The notes under the pieces were generated by a model that did not search any database, was not told where the DNA came from, and saw nothing but the letters and a program-made list of their open reading frames with translations. A DNA stretch of 64,000 nt, from contig NZ_LR732469.1 of assembly GCF_902506425.1 (NCBI RefSeq), positions 248,001 through 312,000 of the forward strand, given 5' to 3'. Positions within the stretch are counted from its first letter, which is position 1, and every line of letters starts with the position of its first letter. This stretch comes from Novosphingobium sp. 9U (GTDB lineage: Bacteria > Pseudomonadota > Alphaproteobacteria > Sphingomonadales > Sphingomonadaceae). The position numbers were made by a program, and so were the translations under genes. This document shows positions 37,032 to 46,572 of the stretch, piece by piece.

Positions 37032-38423
37032 TCAAACTGCGCCCGCGGGCGTGGGTAGCGCCAGCTTCACCCGCAAGCCCGGGTACGTGTTAGTCAGCGC
37101 TAGGCGAGCACCCAAGCGCTGCGCGGCGGAGTGGACGATGGCGAGGCCTAACCCGCTGCCCTCCGCGTCGCCACTGGTAGTGAGGCGAACGAAACGCTCG
37201 CCCACACGACCAAGGTCCGCATCCGACAGTCCAGGCCCGTCGTCGGCTACACAGATCACGGTCTCCTGCTCCTCGCGGCTGATGGTGACCGCGACCGTTC
37301 TTCCCGAACAATTGTAGCGGATCGCGTTGTCGACGAGGTTCGACAGGATCTCGAACAGCAGCGTGCGATGGCTGGCGATCGGCAGGCCTCCTTCGGGCGC
37401 GTTGAAAGCGATCTCGATGCCCGCATCAATGGCTTGAGCGATGCGGCGGTTGATCACTGCGACGGCGACTTCGCGAAGGTCCACCTGCTCAAGCGGGGGT
37501 GAGGTGCCCGCCTCCTCGGCGCGTGCGAGGGCGAGAAGCTGGGTGACGAGGTGCTCCAGACGATCCGCGGCATCGCCGATTTCACTGAGGGCTTGCGGGT
37601 CGCCGCGCCGGGCGAGCGCAACCTGCACTTTTAGCACCGCGAGGGGCGTGCGCATCTGGTGCGAGGCGTCGGCAGTGAAGCGCCGCACGCCCTCGGTCGC
37701 GTGCTCGAGCCGGGCCAGCAGATTGTCGAACGAACCGGAGAGGGGGCGCAACTCGACCGGCAGCGGACCGGGGCGCAGCGGCGACAAGTCCGGAGTGGCG
37801 AGCGTGTCACGCGCGGCGACGGCGTTGCGCAGCCGATCCAGCGGCCGCAAGCTCCAGGCGAGTGCGGGACGGACCAGCAGCACCGCGACGCCGATCAGCA
37901 AGACCTCGCCGATCAGCAGTGCGAGGACCAGCCGGCGCCACAAGGCGTTGCGCCCCTCCAGCGTCTCGGCGACCTGCACCACCACCGGCTGCTCGATCCT
38001 TGGCAGCGAGCGGCGCACCTCGGCGATGCGGATGCCCTGCCCGCGATAGTCGGCATAGCGAAAGCGCGGTTCATCGAGGCGCAGCTCGCTGATGCGGGGC
38101 GCGGGCAAGTCGGCATAGCCCGTCAGCAGCTCGCCCCCTACCGCGATGCGGTAGTAGACATTGTCGCGCTCCGTATTCTCTAGCATGCCAAAAGCGGCGG
38201 ACGGCAAGTCCAGTGTGACCTCGCCGCGCTCCACCTGCACCGTTTCCGAGATCGCGCCGAGGGCGCCGCCCAGAACGCGATCGTTGGTGCGGCGCACGAC
38301 GTCCGCGATCAGCGTGGCGCCGGCCAGCCCCAGCACGATCGCGATCACCAGCAGCGGCGCGATCATCGAGGCAAGCAGCCGCGTGCGCAGCGCCAGCGAG
38401 CGCTCAGACGTTTCAGCGGCCAT
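37032..38423 (-). CDS. Sensor histidine kinase, TctE-like
   Basis: 463 aa: N-terminal membrane helix (about 18-42), periplasmic sensor domain of the TctE-N type (about 43-165), second helix (about 168-185), HAMP linker, HisKA with DASHQMRTPLAVLK (phospho-His), and HATPase with SNLVDNAIRYN, DDGPGLS and GSGLGLAIV. It overlaps the response regulator gene by 11 bases. The divergent citrate-type transport operon suggests it senses a tricarboxylate. Confidence 0.93.
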   Translation of the reverse strand: MAAETSERSLALRTRLLASMIAPLLVIAIVLGLAGATLIADVVRRTNDRVLGGALGAISETVQVERGEVTLDLPSAAFGMLENTERDNVYYRIAVGGELLTGYADLPAPRISELRLDEPRFRYADYRGQGIRIAEVRRSLPRIEQPVVVQVAETLEGRNALWRRLVLALLIGEVLLIGVAVLLVRPALAWSLRPLDRLRNAVAARDTLATPDLSPLRPGPLPVELRPLSGSFDNLLARLEHATEGVRRFTADASHQMRTPLAVLKVQVALARRGDPQALSEIGDAADRLEHLVTQLLALARAEEAGTSPPLEQVDLREVAVAVINRRIAQAIDAGIEIAFNAPEGGLPIASHRTLLFEILSNLVDNAIRYNCSGRTVAVTISREEQETVICVADDGPGLSDADLGRVGERFVRLTTSGDAEGSGLGLAIVHSAAQRLGARLALTNTYPGLRVKLALPTPAGAV

Positions 38424-39078
38424 CGAGTAAGTAGCCTACTCCGCGTACGGTGCGGATCGCAGGGCCGTCGGGCGCCAGCTTGCCTCGCACACGGGTGATG
38501 TTGACCTCAATAGCGTTGGGGCCGACCGGCTCGTCATAGCCGAACACTTCGGCCTGAAGCGTCTCGCGCGAAACGATCTGGCCCGCCCGGTTGGCGAGCG
38601 CGTCGAGCACCGCCCACTCGCGCCGCCGCAATTCGAGCACGCGTTCACCGACCCGTGCCTCGCCCGTCGAGCGGTTCAGCACAAGCGTGCCGACCGTCAG
38701 CTCGGGCGTGGGGTCGCCACCCCGCCGTCGCCCGAGCGCCCGAATACGGGCCTCCAGTTCCTCGGGTGCGAACGGTTTGCGCAAGTAATCATCGGCGCCG
38801 AGGTCCAGCCCGCGCACGCGATCGTCCAATGCGTCACGCGCGGTGAGCATCAGCACTGCCACTCGCTCGCCGCGCCGGCGAAGGGTGGAAAGCACCTCGA
38901 AACCGTCGATTCCCGGCAGGCCAACGTCGAGCACGATAAGCCCATAGGGCTCGTCGGGCGCGACCATCAGCGCGTCCTCGCCGGTGATGACGTGGTCCAC
39001 CGCGTGCCCCGTTCCGCGCAGCAATGCGACGATGCTGCGCGCCAAGGCCGCGTCATCCTCGACGATCAGGATGCGCAT
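38413..39078 (-). CDS. OmpR-family response regulator, TctD-like
   Basis: 221 aa with receiver domain (phospho-acceptor Asp 51 in LIVLDVGLPG, conserved acidic pair VEDDA, Lys in DYLRKPFAPEEL) and a winged-helix C-terminal domain (NAIEVNITRVRGKL, RTVRGVGYLL). First gene of a two-gene operon, divergent from the porin/CitMHS operon across about 100 bases, so it probably activates that operon. Confidence 0.94.
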   Translation of the reverse strand: MRILIVEDDAALARSIVALLRGTGHAVDHVITGEDALMVAPDEPYGLIVLDVGLPGIDGFEVLSTLRRRGERVAVLMLTARDALDDRVRGLDLGADDYLRKPFAPEELEARIRALGRRRGGDPTPELTVGTLVLNRSTGEARVGERVLELRRREWAVLDALANRAGQIVSRETLQAEVFGYDEPVGPNAIEVNITRVRGKLAPDGPAIRTVRGVGYLLDGR

Positions 39079-39181
39079 GGCCTGCCGCTTCCGTGAAAGG
39101 TTGATGACAGGTTGGTGCGGTAGCCCATGACTGCGAGCTTACCCGAACGCAGAGCCGGGAAGCCAGAGGAGCTTGCAAGAG

Positions 39182-40255
39182 ATGCGTAATCTGATCGTGC
39201 TGCTTTCGATTGTGGGGCTTGCCGTGCCGGCAGCCGCGCAGCGCCCCGCCGGCTATCCGCGATCCTACGAAAGCTTGATGGCCGCGGCTCGTGCCGAGCG
39301 GATCGTGCGCGTCTACGGCAATGCCGATGCAGCCACGATGGCGCCGCTGATCGCCGCGTTCCGCCGCACCTTCCCCAGCGTGCAGGTACAGTACAATGAC
39401 CTGGGATCGACCGACCTCAACCGCCGCTTCGTCAGCGAGACGCGCGCCCGTCGGCCCAGTGCCGATCTGGTCTGGTCGTCGGCCATGGACCTGCAAGCCA
39501 AGCTCATCAACGACGGCTATGCCCAAGCCTATCAAAGCCCCGAGAAGCCTGCCCTGCCTGCGACCGCGGTGTGGAAGAACATGGGCTACGGCGTCACCGC
39601 CGAGCCGGTGGCGCTGGTCTACAACAAGCGACTGATCGGCCAGGGCCAAGTGCCGCGCACGCACGAGGCCTTCGAACGCCTGCTTCGTGATCGGCGCAAG
39701 TTCCTCGCCGGCAAGATCGCAACGTACGATCCCGCACGCTCCGATGTCGGCTACCAGTACCTGGTCGAGGACTATGCGATCACGCGTGACACCCGATCGC
39801 TGCTGCAGGCGATGGCAGCGACGCGCCCGCTGCTGTCGCGCACCACCAAGCCGATGCTCGACGCGGTGGCGCAAGGCCGCGTAGCCATTGCGTACAACGT
39901 GGTCGGACCTTACGCGATCCGGCTTGCTCGAAGCAACGGACGGGTCGGCGTGGTCTTCCCGCGCGATTACACCATCGTCGCTTCGCGCGTCGCCTTCATC
40001 GCCCGCGAAGCGCGGCATCCGGCAGCGGCCAAGCTGTTCCTCGACTTCCTCCTCTCGCGCACGGGACAGTCGCTGCTCGCGCGCCAGTGGCTGCTGCCGG
40101 TGCGCGGCGACGTCGGCTCGCCGCGATTGGCGCCGGGCAAGGCGCGGCCGATCCGGGTCGGCCCGCAGCTTCTCGTTCACCTCGACACCATCAAGCGCCG
40201 TCGGTTCCTGGCCGACTGGAACGCGATCCTTTCCGAAGGAGCCAAGCTGAAATGA
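39182..40255 (+). CDS. Periplasmic solute-binding protein, Fe(3+)/thiamine type, without ABC partners
   Basis: 357 aa with a signal peptide (cleavage after AVPAAA) and a type II periplasmic-binding fold of the AfuA/TctC-like extracellular solute-binding family: VRVYGNADAATMAPLIAAF, ADLVWSSAMD, VALVYNKR, VGYQYL, PAAAKLFLDFLLS. No ABC permease or ATPase gene is nearby. It overlaps the porin gene (ATGA) and may deliver ligand to the TctE-like kinase or collect metal-citrate for the CitMHS carrier; both are inferences. Start ATG 39182; a TTG nine bases upstream is also in frame. Confidence 0.88.
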   Translation: MRNLIVLLSIVGLAVPAAAQRPAGYPRSYESLMAAARAERIVRVYGNADAATMAPLIAAFRRTFPSVQVQYNDLGSTDLNRRFVSETRARRPSADLVWSSAMDLQAKLINDGYAQAYQSPEKPALPATAVWKNMGYGVTAEPVALVYNKRLIGQGQVPRTHEAFERLLRDRRKFLAGKIATYDPARSDVGYQYLVEDYAITRDTRSLLQAMAATRPLLSRTTKPMLDAVAQGRVAIAYNVVGPYAIRLARSNGRVGVVFPRDYTIVASRVAFIAREARHPAAAKLFLDFLLSRTGQSLLARQWLLPVRGDVGSPRLAPGKARPIRVGPQLLVHLDTIKRRRFLADWNAILSEGAKLK

Positions 40256-41733
40256 AGTTCCTGTCCATCGGCTGCGCATCGTTCGCGCTCGCAGCCGTCA
40301 GCCCCGCCCTCGCGCAAGCGCCCAGCGAGGAAGAGCTTCCCGCCCTGGTCCGCGCACAAGCCGCAGAGATCGCGTCACTCAAGGCACGCCTCGACAAGCT
40401 AGAAGCGAGGGAAGCTTCCGCGCAGCCGCCCGTGCTCGCCGCTGCTCCGTCACCCTCGCCTGCGCCTACCGGAAGCAGGCCTCCGCGTGCTGTCGCGGTC
40501 ACAACGCCCTATGCGCCGCAGATCGTGCCGCCCGGCCCGGCCGAGCGGGACATTCGCCGTGCGCAAGAGGCAAACGCGGCGGGCGTCACCACCGAATGGG
40601 GCGCCGGACTGCCGGTGTTCCATTCCGCTGACGGCAACTTCACCTTCAAGCCGCGCGGCCGCATCCTGGCCGATGTCAGCTCTACCTTCGGCTCGCGCTA
40701 TAAGGACCGCAACCTGACCGTCACTGGCATGCGCGCATTGCGCATGGGCGTGGAGGGCGGCGTCGGCACGCAGTTCTTCTATCAGTTCGAGACCGACTTC
40801 TCCGAGAACGAAGTCGACATCGTCACCGCATTCATCGGCTGGCGCGGTCGTATCGCCAAGAGCCTCGACTACGACGTGCGCGCCGGTCACTTGTTCAACG
40901 ACCGTGCTTTCGAGGGCTCGACCGGATCGGACTCGACGCCGTTCCTGGAGCGCAGCACAGTCTCCACCGCCATCATTCCGCAGCGCGGCTTCTATGGCAT
41001 CGGGATCATGCCGCGGCTGTTCTGGAAGACCGCCCATGCCTCACTGACTTTGACCGGCGATCGGGTGGACGGCAACCAGACCACCAGCGACAGCCGCACG
41101 GTGCTCGCCCGCGCGCACTGGAACCCGATCAAGGCCGATCGTGGCGTGCTGCACCTGGGGCTCTGGGGCTTCGACGAGCACTTGTCCGAGGCCGCCACCG
41201 CGCTGACCCGCAACACCGTAATCGGCGGCCGCTTCAACGGCGCACTGCGCGTCTCCAGCGGCACGTTGACGGGCGGCACCGGCACCACCGGCTACGGCGC
41301 CGAGCTGGGCGGCTATGCCGGCCCGGTCTGGATCATGGCCGAGGCCGGCCAGCGACACGCCCGCCTCGACAACGATCGGCCCGACTTCGTCAGCAAGGCG
41401 TGGAGCGTGTCGGGCGGGTGGTTCGTCACTGGCGACCTACCTCCTTACAACCCGCGCTTGGGCAGCTTCGGTCAGCCGACCGTGCTCTCGCCGATCTTCG
41501 AGGGCGGCCCCGGCGCGATCGAGCTCACCGCCCGCTACGAGAGCCTGGACTACACCGACATCCTGAGCGGCGGCCAAGGCTGGGCGGCGACGGTCGGCGC
41601 CAATTGGTACCTCAACAGCTTCACCCGCCTCCAGCTCAACGCCATCCACTGGAACACCGACAACCGGGCCGGCGCCTTTGTGGGCTCCGACAAGGGCCAG
41701 ACCATCAGCACGCGCATCGGCGTCACGTTCTGA
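40252..41733 (+). CDS. Outer-membrane porin, OprP/OprO-like, with coiled-coil N-terminus
   Basis: 493 aa: signal peptide (ALAQ), short coiled coil (EIASLKARLDKLEARE), a Pro/Ala linker, then a 16-strand barrel of the phosphate-selective porin O/P family (FKPRGRILADVSS, FYQFETDFSENEVD, GSYTGF-like strands) ending GVTF with the C-terminal Phe. Coupled to the solute-binding gene by an ATGA overlap. Expected to admit anionic solutes such as citrate complexes. Confidence 0.9.
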   Translation: MKFLSIGCASFALAAVSPALAQAPSEEELPALVRAQAAEIASLKARLDKLEAREASAQPPVLAAAPSPSPAPTGSRPPRAVAVTTPYAPQIVPPGPAERDIRRAQEANAAGVTTEWGAGLPVFHSADGNFTFKPRGRILADVSSTFGSRYKDRNLTVTGMRALRMGVEGGVGTQFFYQFETDFSENEVDIVTAFIGWRGRIAKSLDYDVRAGHLFNDRAFEGSTGSDSTPFLERSTVSTAIIPQRGFYGIGIMPRLFWKTAHASLTLTGDRVDGNQTTSDSRTVLARAHWNPIKADRGVLHLGLWGFDEHLSEAATALTRNTVIGGRFNGALRVSSGTLTGGTGTTGYGAELGGYAGPVWIMAEAGQRHARLDNDRPDFVSKAWSVSGGWFVTGDLPPYNPRLGSFGQPTVLSPIFEGGPGAIELTARYESLDYTDILSGGQGWAATVGANWYLNSFTRLQLNAIHWNTDNRAGAFVGSDKGQTISTRIGVTF

Positions 41734-41758
41734 CCACCTCCATACGAGGACATCCGCG

Positions 41759-43060
41759 ATGAATCTGGCTCTCTACGGCTTCCTCATGGTGGCCACCTTC
41801 ATGACGCTGATCATGACCAAGCGCATGACGCCGCTGGTCGCGCTGATCGTGGTCCCCACCATCTTCGCGCTGATCGCCGGGTTTTCCACTGGCCTTGGCG
41901 ACATGATGATCGACGGCATCAAGAACCTGGCCCCGACGGGGGTCATGCTGCTGTTCGCCATTCTGTTCTTCTCGATCATGACCGACACGGGCCTATTCGA
42001 TCCCTTGGTCAACCGCCTTCTGCGCATCGTCCATGGCGATCCGATGAAGATCCTGATCGGCACCGTGGTGCTCTGCGCGCTGGTGAGCCTCGATGGCGAC
42101 GGTTCGACCACGTACATCATCACCATCGCCGCCCTCCTGCCGCTCTACAAGCGCTTCGACATGAACCGCCTGTACTTGTGCTGCCTGCTGATGGTCACCA
42201 GCGCCGTCATGAACCTCACGCCGTGGGGCGGGCCGACGGCACGGGCCGCCAGCGCGCTGAAGCTCGATCCGGCGGAAGTGTTCCTGCCGCTGATCCCCGG
42301 CATGATCGCCGGCATCGCCTTCCTGATCGGTCTGGCCGCCTGGTTCGGCCGCAAGGAGCGCCGTCGTTTGGGCCATGTTCCGACCAACGAGCCCACGGCC
42401 TTTACCGGCATGGCCGTTTCGCAGTTTCCTGAAGCGCGCCGCCCCAAGCTGCGCTGGATCAACGCGCTGCTGACCGTCATGCTGCTCGCCGGGCTCGTGC
42501 TGGGCGTGCTGCCGCTCTCGATCCTGATGATGCTTGCCTTCGCGATCGCGATGATCATCAACTACCCGCAAGTCGCCGAGCAGAAGGAGCGCATCGCCGC
42601 GCATGCCGGCAACGTGCTGGCGGTGGTCTCGCTGATCTTCGCCGCGGGCATCTTCACCGGCATCCTCTCGGGCACCGGCATGGTCGAGGCGATGAGCCGC
42701 GAAGTCGTCGGCGTCATCCCGCCGGTCCTCGGGCCCTACATGGCGCCGATCACTGCCGCTCTCAGCCTGCCGTTCACCTTCTTCATCTCGAACGATGCGT
42801 TCTACTTCGGCATGCTGCCGATCCTGGCGGAGGCGGGCGCGCACTACGGCATCGAGCCCATGGCGATCGCCCGCGCCTCGCTGATGGGACAGCCGGTCCA
42901 CATGATGAGCCCGCTGGTGCCCTCCACCTACCTGCTCGTCAGCCTGGCCGGCATCGACCTGGCCGACCACCAGCGCTTCACCCTGATCCCGGCGACGCTG
43001 GTGTGCGTGGTTATGACGCTGGTCGGCATGCTCGTCCTCGCCTTCCCGCTGGTGGGGTGA
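41759..43060 (+). CDS. Citrate/metal-citrate:H+ symporter, CitMHS family
   Basis: 433 aa, about twelve membrane helices. Family signatures are ILFFSIMTDTGLFDP, SLDGDGSTTYIITIAALLPL, NLTPWGGPTARAA and FFISNDAFYFGMLPIL. The relatives CitM/CitH carry Mg- or Ca-citrate. GAGGA precedes the ATG. Follows the porin by 25 bases and precedes a TerC-family gene by four bases, in what looks like one transcript. Confidence 0.94.
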   Translation: MNLALYGFLMVATFMTLIMTKRMTPLVALIVVPTIFALIAGFSTGLGDMMIDGIKNLAPTGVMLLFAILFFSIMTDTGLFDPLVNRLLRIVHGDPMKILIGTVVLCALVSLDGDGSTTYIITIAALLPLYKRFDMNRLYLCCLLMVTSAVMNLTPWGGPTARAASALKLDPAEVFLPLIPGMIAGIAFLIGLAAWFGRKERRRLGHVPTNEPTAFTGMAVSQFPEARRPKLRWINALLTVMLLAGLVLGVLPLSILMMLAFAIAMIINYPQVAEQKERIAAHAGNVLAVVSLIFAAGIFTGILSGTGMVEAMSREVVGVIPPVLGPYMAPITAALSLPFTFFISNDAFYFGMLPILAEAGAHYGIEPMAIARASLMGQPVHMMSPLVPSTYLLVSLAGIDLADHQRFTLIPATLVCVVMTLVGMLVLAFPLVG

Positions 43061-43064
43061 CGCC

Positions 43065-43718
43065 ATGACGGACCTCTGGAACCACATCGTCGCCGACTTC
43101 TCGAACCTCGGCTCCCCGTCCGCCTTGGCCGCCTTTACCCAGGTCGTGCTGATCGACGTCATGCTCGCGGCGGACAATGCCATCGTCGTCGGCGCGCTTG
43201 CTGCCGGTCTGCCCCCGGCGATGCGCCGCAAGGTCATCCTGATCGGCGTCGCCGCGGCGCTGCTGCTGCGCATCGCCTTCGCGTTGATGGTCACGCAGCT
43301 GCTGCAGGTGGTCGGCCTGGTGTTTGCCGGCGGACTGCTGCTGCTATGGGTCGGCTGGAAGATGTGGCGCGAGCTGCGCGAAGCCGTGGACGACGACGCA
43401 GGCGAGCCGCTCGTCGCCCAAGCCCCGCGCCGTTTCTGGACCGCCGCCTGGGCAGTTGCGGTCGCCGACGTGTCGATGAGCATCGACAACGTGCTGGCCG
43501 TCGCGGGCGCAGCGCGCGATCACCCCGGCATCCTCGCCGTCGGGCTGATCCTCTCCGTCGCGCTGATGGGCCTTGCCGCCAACGTCCTTGCCCGCGTCAT
43601 CGAGCGCTATCGCTGGATGGCCTATGTCGGCCTGCTGGTGATCCTCTACGTCGCGCTGCGAATGATCTGGGAAGGCCTGACCGACCCTGCGCTTGGCGTG
43701 CTGACCCTGTTCGCATGA
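43065..43718 (+). CDS. TerC-family (YjbE-type) integral membrane protein
   Basis: 217 aa, seven predicted helices, with the paired signatures DVMLAADNAIVVGALAAGLP and DVSMSIDNVLAVAGAARDHP that define the family. TerC-type proteins are linked to metal export, in particular manganese, and metal loading of exported proteins. Its place right behind a metal-citrate carrier suggests handling of the co-imported metal ion. The stop overlaps the next ATG (ATGA). Confidence 0.92.
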   Translation: MTDLWNHIVADFSNLGSPSALAAFTQVVLIDVMLAADNAIVVGALAAGLPPAMRRKVILIGVAAALLLRIAFALMVTQLLQVVGLVFAGGLLLLWVGWKMWRELREAVDDDAGEPLVAQAPRRFWTAAWAVAVADVSMSIDNVLAVAGAARDHPGILAVGLILSVALMGLAANVLARVIERYRWMAYVGLLVILYVALRMIWEGLTDPALGVLTLFA

Positions 43719-44788
43719 GCGCAGACCCGGCCGCGCAAACCGAAGGCGACGGCGCCCGCATCGTCGTGCGCTTTGCTGCCGCGGTGGCGGTGGGCGCGCT
43801 CGGCGGCGCGCTGTTCGCAGGCCTACACACACCCCTGCCCTGGGTGCTCGGCTCGATGGCGGCCTCCGCGGTGGCGAGCATCGCCGGTCTCCCGGTCGCC
43901 GCCGGACCGGCGACCCGCCGGCCGATGGCGGCGGTGATCGGGGTCGTGCTGGGATCATCGTTCCATCCCGGTCTCGCCGGATTGGTGCGCGAATGGTGGT
44001 TGCCGCTCCTGCTGCTGCCGGTGTTCCTGACGATCGCGGCGGTGCTGTGCGTCACCTGGTTCCGCCGGGTCGCCGGCTTCGACCCTGCGCCCGCATACTT
44101 CGCCGGCATGCCCGGAGGCATCGCCGAGATGGTGCTGATGGGTGGCGAGCGCGGCGCCGACGAGCGCACGGTCGGCCTGATCCACGCCGCCCGCATCTTC
44201 CTGGTGGTGTTCGCCCTGCCCTTCATCATCCGCCACTTGCACGAGTCGGCCAAGGCGCCGCCCCTAGCCGTCACTGCGCCCGAGGTCTGGCCCGATGCCT
44301 CGCTGCTGCTGTGGGGCGGCGGCAGCTGGATCGTCGGACTGGCACTCGGCCGCGCGCTGCGCCTGCCGGCCTGGCATCTGATGGGCCCGCTTGCCGTCAG
44401 CGCCGCGCTGCACCTGTCTGGCTTGACCGACTTCCGGGTCCCCGCCTGGCTGCTTTCCGCCGCGCAAGTGGGGCTCGGCGCCACGATCGGCTGCCGCTTC
44501 GGTGGGCTCACTCTGCCTATCTTCACCCGCATCATCGCGCTCGCGGCCGGCTCCACCCTGATCCTGCTGGGCGTGACCTTCGCCTTCGCACTGACGATCG
44601 GCCAACTGACGGGGCTCGACTTCTCCCTGCTCGCGCTCGCCTACTCGCCCGGTGGACTCGCGGAAATGAGCATGGTGGCGCTCAGCCTCGCGCTCGAGCC
44701 CGGCGTCGTCGTCATTCATCACCTTGCCCGCGTGGTCTTCGTGCTTGTCGCCGCGCCCCTTGCCTTTCGCCCGGAGATCCAACGATGA
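43715..44788 (+). CDS. AbrB-family permease-like membrane protein
   Basis: 357 aa with two repeats of about five helices. Family marks are PWVLGSMAASAV, YFAGMPGGIAEMVLMG and the second-repeat equivalent YSPGGLAEMSMVALSL. Formerly annotated as ammonia monooxygenase-like; now grouped with regulators or permeases of unknown substrate. Overlaps both neighbours by ATGA junctions. Confidence 0.9.
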   Translation: MSADPAAQTEGDGARIVVRFAAAVAVGALGGALFAGLHTPLPWVLGSMAASAVASIAGLPVAAGPATRRPMAAVIGVVLGSSFHPGLAGLVREWWLPLLLLPVFLTIAAVLCVTWFRRVAGFDPAPAYFAGMPGGIAEMVLMGGERGADERTVGLIHAARIFLVVFALPFIIRHLHESAKAPPLAVTAPEVWPDASLLLWGGGSWIVGLALGRALRLPAWHLMGPLAVSAALHLSGLTDFRVPAWLLSAAQVGLGATIGCRFGGLTLPIFTRIIALAAGSTLILLGVTFAFALTIGQLTGLDFSLLALAYSPGGLAEMSMVALSLALEPGVVVIHHLARVVFVLVAAPLAFRPEIQR

Positions 44789-45492
44789 TCCGCAAGCCCA
44801 TTCCCCTCGTCTTGCTGCCTGCAATGGGGTGCGACGGCCAGCTCTGGGCGCGCCAGGTAATCGACCTGGCCGACATTGCGCACCCGGAGCTGGGTGATCT
44901 CACCGTCGACGACACGCTCGCCGCCATGGCCGCCCGCGTGCTCGCCCACGCTCCGCCGCGCATCGCAGTGGCGGGCGTCAGCCTGGGGGGCTACGTAGCT
45001 CTCGAGATGATCCGCCAGGCGCCCGAGCGGATCGAGCGCGTCGCACTGTTCGCCACGCGCGCGTCGATGCAGATGCGCCCCCGCACTGTCAGCGAGCAAG
45101 GCACGCTGGCGACCGCGCCCGCCGCCGACCCGATGCTCTCCGCCAACGTGAGCGGCCCCGTCCAGGCGATGGCCGAGCGCGTCGGCGCCCCAGTCTTCGA
45201 GCGTCAGCAGCGCGCCCTCCTTCAACGCCCCGACATCGGACCGGCAATCGACAGCGTGAAGGTGCCGACGCTCGTCGCTGTGGGGGATCGCGATCGGATA
45301 TGCCTGCCCGATGATGCTCGAGCGCTCGCCGATCGCGTTCCGCGCAGCCGCTTCCACGTCTTGCGCAACTGCGGCCATCTTGCACCCATGGAGAGGCCGG
45401 GAGAAGTAACCGGATTGCTGCGCGAGTGGCTAACAGAGGGTTCACCACGCCGGGTGCTCAGCGACCCCGTGACACCGCGTGGTTGCCGGTGA
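44785..45492 (+). CDS. Alpha/beta-hydrolase
   Basis: 235 aa with nucleophile elbow GVSLGG, acidic residue in VGDRDRIC and catalytic His in NCGHLAPMERP, the complete triad. Short cap domain. Probable soluble esterase, lactonase or carboxylesterase of unknown substrate; last gene of the six-gene operon, coupled by ATGA to the AbrB-type gene. Confidence 0.9.
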   Translation: MIRKPIPLVLLPAMGCDGQLWARQVIDLADIAHPELGDLTVDDTLAAMAARVLAHAPPRIAVAGVSLGGYVALEMIRQAPERIERVALFATRASMQMRPRTVSEQGTLATAPAADPMLSANVSGPVQAMAERVGAPVFERQQRALLQRPDIGPAIDSVKVPTLVAVGDRDRICLPDDARALADRVPRSRFHVLRNCGHLAPMERPGEVTGLLREWLTEGSPRRVLSDPVTPRGCR

Positions 45493-46572
45493 CAGATGAA
45501 CATACCTTCTCGCCCATCGCCTGCAGGCGCTTAGTGCCGGCTATCACATTGGTGCCTTCGCCCGATGAATCGAGGAGAGATGCCGCGGTCCTAGTTATGG
45601 TTGGTGTGCGGAGATCGTTGCACGAGATTGTCGACCAGTCGTTCCGGCGGGCGCTAAGGGATGTTATCGCAGTATCCACTTGATCGTCCCGCTGATCCGC
45701 TCTCACCGGACGACAAGCGCCATTCACGGTGGCGCATGGTGCCGCGCGGCAGCACGATCCGGCTTACAGCAAGCTCGCGGGTGTAGAGCGATGGAACGAA
45801 GGCAGCTTGGCCGATCTCCAAGTGCTCGTGGCCTAGCACGGACGTGGCAATCCTGGAGCGCGAGACGCCGCCGAGGGCTCCAGGCCTCACTGTGGGGTCA
45901 AAATGCAGATGTGCAGATGATCGCAGCCGAGGCATGCAACGCCATTGACGCGGCTCCTCTCAGGCCAGTCCTTGATCTGGGCGAGACGCCGTTCCCCCAC
46001 GCGTACGCCCGCAACGTGGGTTCGATCGCCTCGTTCGGGCTCATGCTGTGGCGCGAGCTGATGGTGATCCGGCTCGGCAGCGCTGACAGCAGCTAGCGAT
46101 GGTGTGATCGATGCGCCCGCCACCGGCGGGGAGCGGTTGCGCTAAGGATCTGTATTCGTACAAACAACGACCGAGTTGCGGCCACTCACAGCCAGCTCTC
46201 AGCTCCTCCACTTGAGTCGCCCGTTCATGTTATCCGCACAAGCATCGGCATGCGCGCAGCCCGTGGGAGTGATCACTCAGGGGATGGAAGCGCGTTAGCG
46301 GCAATCGACGGTCTGTCCGTTCTCAACGCCAGCGTCACTGTATCGAGGTGATTGGCCTCAAGGTGCCAACACCAGCATGCCCCGACTGACTTCGACTCCC
46401 TAGGACGCGGAAGAACCAGCGTCCCATGCAGACGGCCTACAAAGCGGCCGAAGCGACCATTATCGAGGCTTGTATATGGCGAGGCAAACCATGAGTTTTT
46501 GCCGGCAAATTGATGTTGATGGCTAGCGACCAGCTTCTGCTGCACGTTTGGCCGTGAGCCAACGATCTACCG
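45493..46572. other. 1.1-kb stretch without a supported gene
   Basis: Frames of up to 138 codons occur on both strands, but none has a ribosome site, known motif or the codon pattern of neighbouring genes. GC content is visibly lower and stops are scattered in all frames. The region looks like decayed sequence between the citrate operon and the RTX lipase-like gene. I see no tRNA, inverted terminal repeats or operator that I would defend. Confidence 0.5.

Noticed and set aside
41993..43489. 498-codon leftward frame opposite CitMHS and TerC
   Set aside because: Antisense of two clear membrane protein genes; His/Asp/Arg-rich translation is the usual artefact.
45680..46096. 138-codon frame in the gene-poor stretch
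   Set aside because: No ribosome site, no family resemblance, and competing frames on the other strand look no worse.
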